Positions 35,525-47,877 are shown, numbered from the stretch's first letter. The stretch is DNA of 64,000 bases from Acanthopleura granulata (GCA_016165875.1 JABBOT010000001.1:16196876-16260875), one strand, 5' to 3'. A program made the numbers and translations. The notes: a model not told the origin generated them from the letters alone.

Positions 35525-35613
35525 TTGTAAAACACTTTTATGGCAAAAGTGTTTTAATCCATGACACTTTTTACCGAAGTGTTATAACTTCGGTCGATAA
35601 AAGTGTTTTACAA
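35525..35613. repeat. Small foldback element
   Basis: A perfect 17-bp inverted repeat (35525-35541 and 35597-35613, TTGTAAAACACTTTTAT) encloses two further hairpins, one of them accgaagt...acttcggt at 35572-35594, giving a cruciform, clover-like layout. It ends 24 nt before the exon at 35637. Related AAAACAC/GTGTTTT hairpins occur at about 35459 and 38090-38225. Confidence 0.7.
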
Positions 35614-35636
35614 TACGTTGTGTTGTACATCCCTAG

Positions 35637-35752
35637 ATCTTGCACCGATCTCGCCTGTTCTGAGGGCTTACGGACATTCATCTGGGAGCTCTCACTTCGC
35701 GCCCTTTTTGACCAAAGACAAAGGACTGATGACAGAGAAAGAAGCACAAATG
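35637..35752 (+). CDS. Unidentified gene, internal exon
   Basis: Acceptor tccctag, donor ATG/gtatgt, phase 0 out. Product LAPISPVLRAYGHSSGSSHF, then APFLTKDKGLMTEKEAQM. Codon use looks coding and the exon joins in phase to 37497-37733 (directly or through 36701-36757). No 5' exon was identified upstream. Family not recognised. Confidence 0.4.
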
Positions 35753-36700
35753 GTATGTGTGTCATCTTTAAGTTTTGACTCAACATCTGCAATAATGTTA
35801 TACTATTCTTGAAGGTTATGACTCACAGAAACATTAAACGTATTTATGGAGTAAAGCACATCGAATTTACGCACGGTTGCTAAGATGTAGCTTTGTTCGA
35901 TAAGATGACCGTGTCGTTGTTGCAGACATGCGGAACCCGTATGCTGTACGTGATGTAACATTCTTACTTTCTTAAAAAGTTCATTTTAAGCAACTTTTGG
36001 AGTGATGTTGTCAGGGATGAAAAAGACTTGTTTTTGTGTTAGACGCGTGATTAAATCGAAAGTGTAAGAAGTTCTTCATGTTTTAGTGCATGCAATTATT
36101 TTACAAAATAAAATGACATGATGAGGAAGGATTTAATTAGTGTACAGCGTTGATATCTTCTGTATATTCTATGTATTATGGGGGTCATTATGATGGGTTG
36201 ATTATTGAGCTGTGTAAAATAGAGACATGTGGACAGATCTACTCAGTTTCTGTAGAATGTCACATGCATACCCTTAATCTGTTATAGGTGTCGTTCGTGT
36301 GGGAACGAACTTCAAGAATTGGTGAATAACTGAACAAACTTGATGGATACAGCTTGTACACTCTACAGACCAAAGTATCATGTAAGATTTTTTATGCTTT
36401 TCACCCCGATTTGAAGTGTAAATATGTTAAACGATTTATGTTAAACTTAGAGACAGTTTATGTACTATCTTTTGAATTTTGATATGCCTGTAGATTTGTG
36501 TCTAAGGCTTACTGAAAATTTGAAAATGATCCATGTGCTGGGGAGGAGCTCAGTAAGATTTTAGCCAAAAAATATCACCCTGCCTGAGATCTCTTAGCAG
36601 AACCGCATGTCTAAGCCACGCTTTACTTATTTGACAACAAAAAGCTGGTCAAGGCTACAAGAAAATAAAAATATTTAATTCACTGCCTGTAATATTTCAG

Positions 36701-36757
36701 AAAGTTGACGAGAAGCTGGTTGCATCAGTTTTGTGGCGCACGACACTGAATGAGGCA
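36701..36757 (+). CDS. Unidentified gene, possible small exon
   Basis: Acceptor aatatttcag, then KVDEKLVASVLWRTTLNEA and a weak donor GCA/gtggag, phase 0 on both sides so it can sit between 35752 and 37497. If not spliced out, the frame stops at TGA 36767-36769, giving an alternative 3' end. Confidence 0.3.
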
Positions 36758-37496
36758 GTGGAGAAAAGTTGACTTTGGTCATCAAAGATAAGAAAAAAAT
36801 ATCGTTCGTTTGGTTTTATCCCAATTTAAATATCTATTTTCCAGGAAAAAATTGTGTACACTGCTGACTGCAATTGTTTCAGTTTGTTTGCCTACATGAC
36901 TGAATGACTAAGTGATGAAGGTAAATTGTCTTGGTGGCTCAGGTGTTAAGCATAAAATCACCAGGTTTCCATGTGTACAAATTAACTGGGTTTTACATTG
37001 TTATTGCAACTGTTAAATTGTTGAATGCAGTAATTAGAGCTTGAGTATGTTTTCCTGTATACACATACATGTATCGTGTGGTACTACGCAGGGGTTTTAA
37101 GTAATACACAAGTAGTGTAATACAAAACAACGAAAAATGAAGACTTCCGTGTGACACTACTTGTGTATGCATACATGTATGCTCGCTCGACTTCATTGGG
37201 GCAGTGATAATCCACTACACTTACCAGTGTCTCAGTGGAATACATTCTGACGCGCACAATTAAGAAGGCTGTAAACCTGTCACAGACCACCGAATTCTTC
37301 ACGATCTCTTTTTCAATCCTAGTAAAAATGTGACGAATGCGTTCATGTTTGTTTGTTTCGCACTTAGTTTAAAGTGATTGGTTTGATACCGTTCCTTGGC
37401 TGTGTATTTCAGGAAATAAATGGCAATGTTTCAGCGTCTTAAAAAGGGCATTGGGTCCCCTTACGTTTTCTTATTTAAAGTGTCATTTATTTGCAG

Positions 37497-37733
37497 GATA
37501 CCCAAGAAGATGAAGACATCATTTACAATAAAACTGAAGTGGAACTGGGGCCTAAATTTGTGATCTTCATAAAATCAAATGCATTCAAGGACAGTGTTGT
37601 GGCTGCTGGCGACACAGAACATACATATACATCCAAGAATCTGTTCCAAATGTGTCCGTGCTTTCTTCAGCAATTTGTGATTAACCAGATCTATAGGGCT
37701 ATAAGGCGTAACAGACAGGTGAAAGAAAATTAA
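37497..37733 (+). CDS. Unidentified gene, terminal exon (78 codons)
   Basis: Acceptor atttgcag, phase 0, stop TAA at 37731-37733 and AATAAA at 37864-37869. Product DTQEDEDIIYNKTEVELGPK, then FVIFIKSNAFKDSVVAAGDT, and a C-terminus ending IRRNRQVKEN. Codon composition is clearly coding compared with its surroundings. A CAG/gtgaaa site near the end could be a further donor. I do not recognise the family. Confidence 0.45.
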   Translation, partial: DTQEDEDIIYNKTEVELGPKFVIFIKSNAFKDSVVAAGDTEHTYTSKNLFQMCPCFLQQFVINQIYRAIRRNRQVKEN

Positions 37734-37863
37734 CCACATCCTACATAAAATGACTGGAATTGGACAGTGGGCTGTTTCTATTTTGTCTGGAACATTAGTT
37801 AGCATTCAGTGTGTCTGCAAATCTTGGTTTTTAGCCATTTTCCTGACTTCTTGAAAACAAAAG

Positions 37864-37869
37864 AAATAA
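37864..37869 (+). terminator. Candidate polyadenylation signal
   Basis: AATAAA 131 nt after the stop of the unidentified terminal exon at 37497-37733. Confidence 0.4.
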
Positions 37870-38916
37870 AATTTTGAATTATTTTCCATTCTGGTATATT
37901 CTTCTTTATTTAAAATGTCAGTTAGGAGGGTTTCAGGAGTTAATTCATCTTACGCAGCAATGTGTTCTTTGAAACTATCTCTAAATGTGGTATTTATAAA
38001 AGAGTATTCACTACATATGCTTTATTTACAAAACTTTTCAAAATTGTTTTATTTATAGACACTGACAGCCTTTTCAAAGTGGGGGCAAGCTTGAAAACAC
38101 ATTTGTGTTTTAAAGTAAAGCACTTTTGTGTTTTTAAGCAAAATACTATGGTTTAAAGTAAAACATTCTTCGTTTAACCTTAAAACACTAGGTGTTTATA
38201 AGATTGACACTTATGTGTTTTTATAGTGGCGACAGAAATGTGTTTAGAAAGTGTGTTGATCCCAAGCTCTCTTTACAGCGTACACAAGGCTTGCTTTGTG
38301 CCATAATCTGGATAAATATAAGTTAAAATACGAAAAAAACCCACCAAAAAACACGTCATAATAGTTCTAATCCATTGCATACAAGATAACACAAAGCACT
38401 TAAAACCTATTAGAGAAACTTGAGGATGATTTTGATGGGTTGCTCGTTGTGATTTATAAAATATAAGCTACTAAAGGTACAATGAAATACCTGAAATGAA
38501 CAGGTACGCACATCCTCTGACAAATGTCACATCAGGACACCCTTAACTATCTTTGTTCCCTGCAACCAACCAATCAAAATAACAATCTGGACGCGTGATA
38601 TACAGCGAACACATGAAAAACATTCACTGATTGATTCCCTTCAAAACCAGCGTGATTATTACGTAAGACAATGGCATGGACTGGGTCATGCAGAATTTTT
38701 GATACTTTTATTCACCGCCAGAGAATAATACAGGAAAAAGTTGCATTTCTTTAGCGCACTCAAACCATATTTCTAATAGTTCTGACGGTAGCAGCCAATC
38801 AATTCAAAGTCCATTGTTTGCATTGACAGCCTAATGTCATTATCTGCTGAGTAGCATAAACTATGATATTTTTTACAAAACACAGGAAGACTGTTGTGCG
38901 TGATAAGTCACACACC
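37870..38916. other. Non-coding with AAAACAC/GTGTTTT hairpins
   Basis: 38090-38225 holds several short inverted motifs related to the foldback element at 35525; otherwise nothing seen. Confidence 0.45.
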
Positions 38917-39033
38917 TATATGGGAAATTATACATGTATATGGGAAATAATGCATGTATATGGAACATTTTGCGTGTATATGGGCAATTATACATATATT
39001 TGGGAAAGTATGCATGTATATGGGAAATTATAA
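38917..39033. repeat. 20-bp minisatellite
   Basis: tgggaaattatacatgtata-type units start at 38921, 38941, 38961, 38981, 39001 and 39021, directly abutting the inverted-repeat element at 39034. Confidence 0.88.
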
Positions 39034-39322
39034 CAGGTTGGGGAAAGTAGCTTGATCGAGGTATTATATCTGTATCGGGGTATTATATCTCGATTGAGGT
39101 ACCCCCCTATAGAGGTATTGCACCGGTACCAAAGGCCAACTATCTAAGTTGTTGTTGACTCACTTTTACTGGCGACGTTGAACCAGTGGGGGGCTGTAGA
39201 GCGAGTTTGTCTTTTGTACCGGTGCAATACCGCCAACCAGCTATAGGGGGATTCCCCAATGGACGTATAATACCCCGGTACAGCTATAATGACTCGATCG
39301 AGCTACTTCCCCCACCTTTATC
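39034..39322. mobile_element. Inverted-repeat element, MITE-like
   Basis: Arm 39034-39138 (ggttggggaaagtagcttga... ending near ttgcaccggtaccaaa) pairs imperfectly with 39214-39322 (tttgtaccggtgcaatac... ending gagctacttcccccacc), ~75 nt of loop between them. No ORF of note. Both ends can be flanked by TA, as for Tc1/mariner-derived MITEs, but the exact ends are uncertain. Confidence 0.65.
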
Positions 39323-42164
39323 AACAACAAATATGAAGAGATCCACCCGTCTAAGGCGTCCATGGTATAGTCTGTGAATGCAAACAGGTCATTCTCACTG
39401 GTCGCTATATGTTCTGTATATTCACTTTTTGATAAGTATCATTTTTAGAATTTCAGTAATTGTTGTGCAAAATGACTGTTTAGTATAAACCAAGACATGG
39501 TCATGTCAAGACCTGAAATAACGTGCACTGCCACAGGCAAATCACAACATGCCAATAGCAATGATTACAGCGACGACAGATACAAACGTTAGTTATTGTC
39601 CCATAAATTATAAACCTCCGTACCGTTATACTTACATATCTTTTCAAAAATCTGGATTCCTCCTGGCTTTTGAGGTCTTCGTTGGGGCGTATAACTTTCA
39701 AACAGTCTTGTCACCTGTAGGTTGTAGAATCTCGCCATATCTTGTCAAAGCGGCCGCGGCCGTGTAATCGAGAACAAAAATAAGTCAACTCAATACACCA
39801 CACATGTAGCTTATAGCGACAAACGTTTGAAAGCCATACAATGAAAATGTAAATGAATGCTGTTCGTGTAAGGATACATGGGATCATTTACACAATCATA
39901 TGAGCCCTGACCATGGGCCGGCTTTCTTACAACCTCATTTGCATTAGTATTGTTAGTCAGTTTTGCGGTACCTAGTCGATTGGGCGTCTTTTGTTGGGCT
40001 TTGTCAAATCGTCAGACCCGCTCTCCCTCTTTTTTTTGTGTCTATATCAGCGTGTAATTCTCTCGCCTCTTTCTTCACGAAGTTCACACCCATGGACAAT
40101 GAATAAGGCCGCATGTACGGGCGAAACTTGTCTCTAGGTGCCAATGGCCGATCGCTCAAACGTTCAAACTATTCTAATTTATAACTGACTTCACCAAGAA
40201 ACAGTGCTGATGTAAGTGAACTTAACTTTTCCTTGTTATACTGACTTTCTTTTGATTAGTTACACCTCAAAACAAGGGTTTACTTTAACAAAACTTCGTG
40301 AATACATTTTGTGCATTTACTTTTAAAAAATGACGTGACCTTATGAACATTTTTAACTTAGATTTTAACTCAACTTTAAAAATAATTGCCGAAAACTGGT
40401 TTACCAAGTTTTGGGAAAAATTGGCGCTTTCACTCTTAAGATATGTGTAAGGCGTTTTATATTAAATCTTAATTTATTTATTTATTTACTGTTTTGATTG
40501 TTGCTTAACGCCATTGTCAGAAGTTTTTCAATCATAAGATAGAAGCCCTTTTTGCTGAACACCAGTGAATAAGACAGCAAACACCTCGCCGACGGCAACA
40601 CGAGCTTTGTCAGCAGGGCTTCGCAGCCAGTGTAAGGCCAACGAAATTCACACATTCCGTGTCCAAGTCCCTAGCTGAACCCACGTTTCCTGTGTTCTGT
40701 AGACAGCAATTCGACTCCTCAACATTTGATAAAAACATAAAACGATGTTTTACTCTTGCAAGTCCATCTCCTGGCTGTTTTAATACGGGGTTAACAATTG
40801 TTTGTTCTGTAAACGTTCACAGAACGAGGACAAAAATATCAGAGGCGCACAAAAGTCTGTCAGCCAGCCAAAGAAGAATGAACTCTTCCAAAAATGGGTG
40901 TCCGCGACCTAACGGTTGTATACATATTGAAGGTGCGGCTTAATAAAGTAGTTTTAACACATCGATAAGGCATGTTCTACCCAGGGTTGATCGTGAGTCC
41001 TGCCGACCAAAACTATGCATGGCTATACCCTTTATATTTCTCCGGGCCTTTCACTCCGAAAACATTTCAAAAGCTATTCAATTTGTTCTTAGACAGGCCT
41101 CTACACGCTGTGAGGGTAAAATGTTAAACAAATAGCTTCTTCAACTCTCACACAGTGATATGCCTTACACAAGGTCAAACAAATAAGCACGAAGAGGCTT
41201 GAATAAGTTCAATACATATATTTGAACAACATAGACAAATAGTACAACAGACACTAATGTACAACATAATGCAGATAATTACAAAAATATATAGTTTCTT
41301 ACTGGTGACAATGTCCAAATCCGGATGGAATATTCCGGCTTCCAAAGGCGAGTCAGTCCACGTAAATATAGAATCCACAGCTCACGGGAATTCTCGAATC
41401 TAAGGATGACAATCCTGTTAATGACAAACCGTAGTGAGTACGGCACACGACGATGGTTTATATCAACTCTGTGTCAAGGTTCAACTTCCCAGGGTGGACG
41501 AGTTGACAATAGCGTCCGTGATGCCGAGCTGGCGATGTATGTTTCACTCCTCATAAATATGCACAAAGTCGCTTTCAAAGGAACCTCTCAGAAAAATAAG
41601 AGTACGAATACACAAATGTCGAATGGTATGAAAACCAAGCTTCAACGATACCCCAGCAAATTCCTCACCTGGACGTAAATATGACTGCTCTCAAACGCAC
41701 ATGAATAAATTACTCCGACCTTTATAACTTCGTCGTTCATACATTTATAGACTAACGTAAAGAAAATTCTGCAGAATTTGATCGCAAACATGTTTACAGC
41801 ACGTATACATCTTTCCAGAATGTACGCCCTATGTACAATGACATGAAACTCATAAACACAGAAGCCTCGAGAACGCGCGACTGAATTCCAGTGCTGGCTA
41901 GAACGTACACAGAGTCAGAGACTGACCCGGTTAGCGCGAAAACAAATAAAAAAAAATACACTGCAATATCTTAAGGACGGGATTTGTAACAACATTGATT
42001 ACCTGCATAAGCCAACAGGCTGAGATTTTCAGAAACATCCTGAAGAAACCCAGGGATAGATGGCAGTAGTTTATCATGCCACCTGTTTATTAGCTTCACT
42101 ACATGGGTTTTTCCCGTAAAACCTGCTTACGTTTTTCAAGTAGCATATAAATGAAGGCCTACGC
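39323..42164. other. Non-coding stretch
   Basis: Open frames at 39549, 40659 and 41325 lack coding character or an ATG. A minus-strand frame ending at a gtaaga near 41300 was seen but cannot be supported. Confidence 0.4.
40470..40560 (-). mobile_element. Weak SINE tail-like sequence
   Basis: tttatttatttatttactgttttgattgttgcttaacgcc resembles the SINE tail, but the following sequence does not follow the body. Confidence 0.3.
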
Positions 42165-43055
42165 TTCTCATCTTGATGACTCAATGGTCTCTCGCATGTT
42201 TAGGATGATTTCTGAGGATATATCTTGATGACTCAGAAGCCTCTCGCACATTGCTTATGAGTTGTCAGGGCATACCTAGGTGACTCAGTAGTCTCTCCCA
42301 CGCTATGAATGATTTTTGAGGATGTATATTCATGACTCTCGCACGTCAGGGTACATCTTGATGGCTCAGTAGTCTCTTGCATATTGAGGAAGATTTCTCA
42401 TTGTACACCTTGATGACTCAACAGTCTCTCGCACATTGGTTATGGTTTATCAGCGTATAGCTTCATGAATCAACAGTCTCTCGTACGCTGTGGGTGATTT
42501 CTTAGAGTATACCTTGATGACTCAGCAGTCTCTCGCATATTGGTTATGATTTATCAGGGTATACCTTCATGAATCTCTGTGGATGATTTCGCTGGGCATA
42601 CCTTGATGACTCAATAGTCTCTCACACATTGTGGATGATTTCTCAGGGTATACCTTGATGACTCAGTACTCTTACGTTGTGGATGATTTCTCACTCTATA
42701 TGTTGATGACTCACTGGTCTCTCGCACGTTGTGGTTCATTTTTCATGGTATACCTTGATGACTAAGTGGTTTCTCTCATGCTGGTCGCCAATATATTGCT
42801 GAAACATTGCCGATGCGGCGTTAAGACATAATCATTCATTCATTATCTCACATTGGGGATGACCTATATACCTTGATGACTCAGTGGTCTCTCCCACATT
42901 GCACATGATAACTCCGGTTATACCTTGATGACTCAGTGGTCTCTCGCACGTTGTGGATGATTCCTCAGGGTATACCTTGATGAATCAGGGGTCTCTCCCA
43001 CATTGTACATGATTTCTCAGGGTATACCTTGATGTCTCAGTGGCATCTCGCACCT
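42165..43055. repeat. Minisatellite, 52-bp unit, about 15 copies
   Basis: cttgatgactcagtggtctc starts at exact 52-bp steps at the right end (42924, 42976, 43028) and more loosely to the left; interrupted by a SINE tail at 42785-42845. Confidence 0.88.
42785..42845 (+). mobile_element. Tail of the second SINE type inside a minisatellite
   Basis: gccaatatattgctgaaaca, ttgccgatgcggcgttaaga and cataatcattcattcatt, matching 34011-34066, inserted into the 52-bp array. Confidence 0.5.
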
Positions 43056-43734
43056 AAACCAGCATGGTGACGTGTTCGAACTCAGTTACTGATGATTAGG
43101 CTGCGGCGTTTTGCTACTTGAACAGAATTGTTATAAATTACCATCGATGGACATGTACAATAAGTTGATACATTTGTCCTCCATTTCTTTGTGTATATTA
43201 ACTCCGTCACATTCTGGAGAGTATCTAATCGGATTTCATTAGCCAGTGACTGATCGACATGGAGAGAATGAGGCTGTGGACGAATGACAGGTAAGCCTCA
43301 CATTGTTCCTGTGGTATAAGACGATCTCACTTAAAACAGTTAAGTATTAATGTAATATTCTTGAGTATAGCGTAAATAAATAAATAAATAAATAAGACAG
43401 TTAATGCTTACGCGGTCATTTAGCCCTGGTCTGCCTCTCCACACCTTTACACGAAAAGGGCAAAAACTTTTGAATGAAATATTTAATGTATTTAATTGCT
43501 GGATTGAACATTTAGCAGTGCATACATTAGCCTGCTATGAAACATATCTTTGCATATTTCTTCACAGTCGCCAATATAAAAACATTACTAATAACTTAAT
43601 GTAGTCAGTGTAGCAGTTTTTCCTCTGGTACATGTTGAAAGAATGGTTAGGTCTCTTGCCTTTCAGCCATCAGATCAGACAAGACGTGGGGTTCCATTCT
43701 TTAACAGGGACTTTTCTGCATTTTGTCTGTTGTT

Positions 43735-44115
43735 CAGGGAGCCGCTTCTCTCGGGACCGTAGTTCTTGGGAAAATTTTGTTCTCAGGGTCTCTGTTTTCA
43801 GGGCCGTTGTTCCTGGGGCCTTTATTCTAGTGGCCTCTGTTCTCTGGGTCGTTGCTCTTTGGCCCTGTGTTCTCTTGGCCATTGATCGTAGGGCCATTGT
43901 TTTTGGGGTGTTTGTTCTTGGGTCGTTGGTCTCGGCGACTTTGTTCTCGGAGCAATTGGTCCTAGGGTCGTTTTCTTAGGACGTTTGGTCTTGGGCCATT
44001 ACTCTTGTGGCCTTTTTTTCTCAGAGCCTTTGTTCACGGGACAGTTGTTCTTGAGACCTTTGTTCTCAGAGTCCTTAGTCTCCTGGCCCTTTGTTCATGG
44101 GGCCTTGGTGGCTGG
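43735..44115. repeat. Degenerate ~18-bp minisatellite
   Basis: About 20 units like gttctcgggccgttgttct. It keeps a 115-codon frame open by chance. Confidence 0.75.
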
Positions 44116-45392
44116 AAGTGGTTGATGATTTAATTAGAGCATTCTGGTATCCTGCCCCTATAAATCTGGTTGTCATCGTGTAGGTGAAAAAGTCTTAAGG
44201 GTAGCAGTAAACAGCAAACAAAATAAAAGTGTGCTGAATTTTAAACGTGAAATGAAAATATTTTGATATTTATTTGTGACAAATGAATATTTATTCCGTA
44301 CACAGGTTACACGGAAAAAGATCTTGACACTTCTTTCATACTAGTTCGGCCTGATAGACACATAAAACTTTAAGTCTATTTTCTTTAAAAGTATTTCCAT
44401 TTCTTGGAAGCAGTTTATTGTCACAAAACCATTTTTGATCGTAGGATATCGTTGTCACTCATGGATAAGCCGAGCAAGCAATGGACGCTATTGACTTCAG
44501 CTGTTTCTGAAACACAATAGAACATTTTAACGGAGTCAGAACCAAGCTAAGATTTGAGATCTCTTTCATTTCTCCCCAGCTTAGCTTTCAGAAATACAGA
44601 TGTGTTCTCTTTAAGTCACTAACGGTTTTTTCGAGTTTGCTGTCCTCAACATATCAGAGCTAAGTGCTATAAACAGATTTCCGTTATTCCTACTGTAATG
44701 CTCACTTCATATCAACTAGTTATTCGCGAATAATAAAGTTCGCAGTGCTAAAGTAGACACAAATGTACCTGGAACATCGATGCATCGATAGGAAATAAAC
44801 TTCGCTAACCACCATTTTGGATTCGAATTGCTGTCGCACTCGACATTATCCGGATGAAGGTAAACTCGTGGACCGTTTGGATGGAATCCAAGAAGATGCA
44901 CACCATTACAAAATGGATTGACAGCTTGCTTGAGAATCTTAATTTTAATTCTTGTTTTAATAGTGAACATAAAGAAATGATAACAACGTCTGTGAAAAAA
45001 GAAGATGATCCTAATTTTGAGGAGAGCAGCGGAGTCCACCTTAATAACTGAGAACGTGTGATTCTAAAACGGCCACGAGCATGCATTTTTGTACGATCTT
45101 AGTAGGACTGAAAAGCAAAAGAACAGGGAAAAAACTCTGTTCTCTTCATAACAAATTACAATTCACTAGCTTTTTGATAAATCTATGGAATTATGTTTCA
45201 ATCCTTGAATAAAACACACAAAATTACCCACGCAAACGCCTGGATTGTATTCGTCCTTTTGTTCTGGCTTTAAACCTGATGCTGTGAAACAATTAATGCA
45301 AGTTAGGGGCTAAAATATACGCCTATCTCGACTAGAAAAGCTAATCGGAAATCACGTTTACCATAGCTTATATACCTTCGTATCTCAAAGAA

Positions 45393-45668
45393 CTAGGTGA
45401 AGCATTCCATGGAATCCCAGCATATCCTCTCTCCGCGATGGCACACGCATCCAGCCCTACAACCTGAAACCGGATCATAGTACGTTTCTTCCATGGAGGG
45501 ATCGCATCCTGACACGGTTGTCATGTAAGGGTGACCGGTCGTCGTGGCTGGAGGTGCGGCAGTGGTTGGGGGTGCGGCAGTAGTTGGAGGTGGAGGAGGT
45601 ATTCTAGCCTGTACTATCAGTGTTCCCAGCACAACCACAGTAGTACTCATCAGCCATCGAAAAACCAT
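45393..45668 (-). CDS. Small secreted Thr/Pro-rich, six-cysteine protein, copy A (91 residues)
   Basis: ATG at 45668, TAG at 45393. Signal peptide about 1-22 (MVFRWLMSTTVVVLGTLIVQ), a mucin-like linker of Pro, Thr and Ala (PPTTAAPPTTAAPPATTT), then a compact domain with six cysteines spaced C-x14-C-x3-C-x-C-x6-C-x5-C (DPVSGCRAGCVCHRGERICW). The GC-x-C part recalls half of a von Willebrand type C or TIL-like fold, but I cannot name the family. A near-identical gene lies 3.48 kb to the right at 48861-49148: all cysteines and the reading frame are kept. The linker is likely O-glycosylated. Role unknown; mucus, matrix or defence would be guesses. Downstream homology shows that the whole segment, not only the CDS, was duplicated. 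Confidence 0.72.
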   Translation of the reverse strand: MVFRWLMSTTVVVLGTLIVQARIPPPPPTTAAPPTTAAPPATTTGHPYMTTVSGCDPSMEETYYDPVSGCRAGCVCHRGERICWDSMECFT

Positions 45669-45752
45669 GTTCCTTCTCTATTTATCTGAATCTGTTAACG
45701 TTGTATCCACGGAGGGGCAGAACAGTTGTGTGAGCTTTCTCTGATTCTGGTG

Positions 45753-45763
45753 CATTCTTATAA
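45753..45763 (-). promoter_or_regulatory. TATA-like element of copy A secreted gene
   Basis: GATTATAAGAATGC at the position equivalent to the TATAAAA of copy C; one base off in the core. Confidence 0.4.
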
Positions 45764-46329
45764 TCTGCCCACGTCACTTTAGGTGGTGCGGAGTCATTTT
45801 ATGAAATTTGAAGGTTAATAAATTTACAGTGGCCATATCTACTTAATACATATATATATATTGCTGTTTTAATATTCTGAACTGAATAATGCGGAGTTTA
45901 TCAGATATAAAAAGCGACAACAGCTTGGCTGGTCGTTGCTGTTACAAAATCTAAATTTGGTCAGATATCAGCGAGATGGCCACTTGGAAATATTATATAT
46001 ATGTACACAACGAAGTTAATTAAGAACCCCCACCCCCACCACCCGCCACGGTTTTCACTGTGAAGACATGCGATTATTGTTCTGCATCAAAAGATTGTAA
46101 AATGTGATTGGTTGTGAACCGTGTGACCTCTCAGCTAGTGAAAGACAACAAAATGATTGGAACCCATGTGTTTTAATGATAATATGCGTACATTGCTATC
46201 ATCACCGGTTTTGATGTGAAAGAATTGCTTTACAAATATGGTTCTGGAGGCAGCAGTGTTGAAACAGTAGTTGAAATTACTCAATGAAAACGTCATTCGG
46301 TATCTCGTAAGACGTTTTACGTCGATGTG

Positions 46330-46570
46330 AGGTGTGTCCGCCGTGTGCCTGGATGACAGCCTGAACGAGGGCATTCCTCGTTCCACCTGTCAGCCTTCTG
46401 ATCCTCTCGAGAGGAAGTCGCTGCCATTCCTCGTGTAAGGCAGCTTCTAGTTGGGCCGGATTATGCCTCAGACATGCTTCAGAGGGTTGAGATCGTGGCT
46501 CAATGCAGGCCAAGGAATCAGCAGGCTGATAGTTGGCATAAGGAGAAGGGTTCAGGATGTCATCCATGCA
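46330..46570 (-). pseudogene. Decayed Tc1/mariner transposase, C-terminal fragment
   Basis: One frame gives HNPAQLEAALHEEWQRLPLE and, a little later, QAVIQAHGGHT, which match the end of Tc1-like transposases (…L…ALxEEWxxIP…QAVIxARGGHT). Just before it a second frame reads WPALSHDLNPLKHV, the WPAxSPDLNPIEHxW motif containing part of the catalytic DDE region. The two parts are in different frames, with a deletion between them, so the copy is dead. Nothing of the N-terminal DNA-binding domain was seen. Confidence 0.65.
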
Positions 46571-47449
46571 CACGGCGGATACACCCGTTATTGACGTAAA
46601 ACGCTTCGACTTTTGTTTGCAAGTCAAGCTAATCGTCTGGATTCTTGTGTCTCTCAGGAATGTACACGCATAATGAAATTTTACAGATCAGAAAACGTGT
46701 TTTAATCTTGTTGCCGCTTCCCCCGCTTTGCTTCTGAAATGTTTCCATGTATCTGGCGGGATGTGCGTTTTCGTGTTCTGGTTTAAATCGTTAATTTTTG
46801 TGAATGACATGACAAAAGGTAATCATACCTACATGTAGTCGAGTTCAGCAAAAAACACCAGTCCAAAATTATCTAAAATATTAAAAATTTTAAGGCAGCA
46901 CATTTCTTTTGAGCAAGAAGTTCTGGATTGAAGTTGCGCATGAATTTGACTCTTGATTGCTATAACTTTGCAAAGAAACATGTTTGTCATTGCTTATATT
47001 ACATATTGTTCCTTATTTGCCAAAAACATAAAGAGGTACAGGGTGAAACACTGGTTAAAACAGTAACAAAAACATTTAAGATTTCATTGCTTTGTATTGA
47101 TTGTATATTGCTTTCTCGGAGGAATATCTGGATCGAGCTTGTGGATGAATTTGACTCTGAGTTAAGAAGCCCATCACCGACCACTGAAATATATTTGTTT
47201 GAGCTGTTAATATTTATAGTTCCACCTATACCAACGACTAAACGTAATAAATAATGCAATGTTTCATTTATAACATGTATTTTCTAATACCTGCTAGAAA
47301 TGAAAATAAAAAAAAATCGAGATATTTAAAGTATTGTCATTGTTGTTATTTCTTACTTGCAAAATCACGTAACAACAAAACTTCAGACAAACAAGAATAT
47401 ATCCATCTAGGAATAAGGATATCGCCACACAAGTACTTGTAATAACAGG
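46571..47449. other. Non-coding, AT-rich
   Basis: Frames at 46928 and 46999 are low-complexity and overlap on opposite strands; no support for a gene. Confidence 0.45.
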
Positions 47450-47877
47450 ATACAGTTGTCAGTCGAAGACATGCGGAAGAAGGAAGAGTAGCTTCTGACT
47501 TCATCTGTTTTTGAAACAATAGAAAGTGAAAACACCAGACTGAGAATTATCCTCTGCTATCTCTGAGTGAAACTGTTGCAAACGATGATTTGCTAAGATC
47601 CACTATTTTAGAAAAAAAAAACATCTGTCTCCAGCATTAATGCTTGAAACTTTATTACATTTACAGCCTTTTCATTTCAAACTATGATGTTCTTTAATAA
47701 TATTATTTTATATAATCCAGCTGCATCGTCTATTTATAAAACTCCACCTACACGCATAACTGCTTGGCAGGCATAGATATAAGGAGTTACTAACTCCTTT
47801 TCGGTTCGTATGGCCGTATTGTTGTATATTTAAATAATAAATATAATAAATGGTATAGTATAATAAATATTTTCTAT

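Noticed and set aside
39752..39764. NotI-containing gcggccgcggccg as an artificial cloning junction
   Set aside because: Flanking sequence is ordinary genomic DNA on both sides and no vector sequence follows.
41175..41678. Overlapping 117-codon plus and minus-strand frames, one ending at a gtaaga
   Set aside because: Several frames are equally plausible, with no motif, no consistent acceptor and no neighbours to join.
42165..43055. Possible CRISPR-like array (regular 52-bp repeats)
   Set aside because: Repeats are contiguous without unique spacers, and the genome is eukaryotic.
43632..43979. 115-codon hydrophobic ORF
   Set aside because: Entirely within the 18-bp minisatellite, whose unit is a multiple of three, so open frames are expected.
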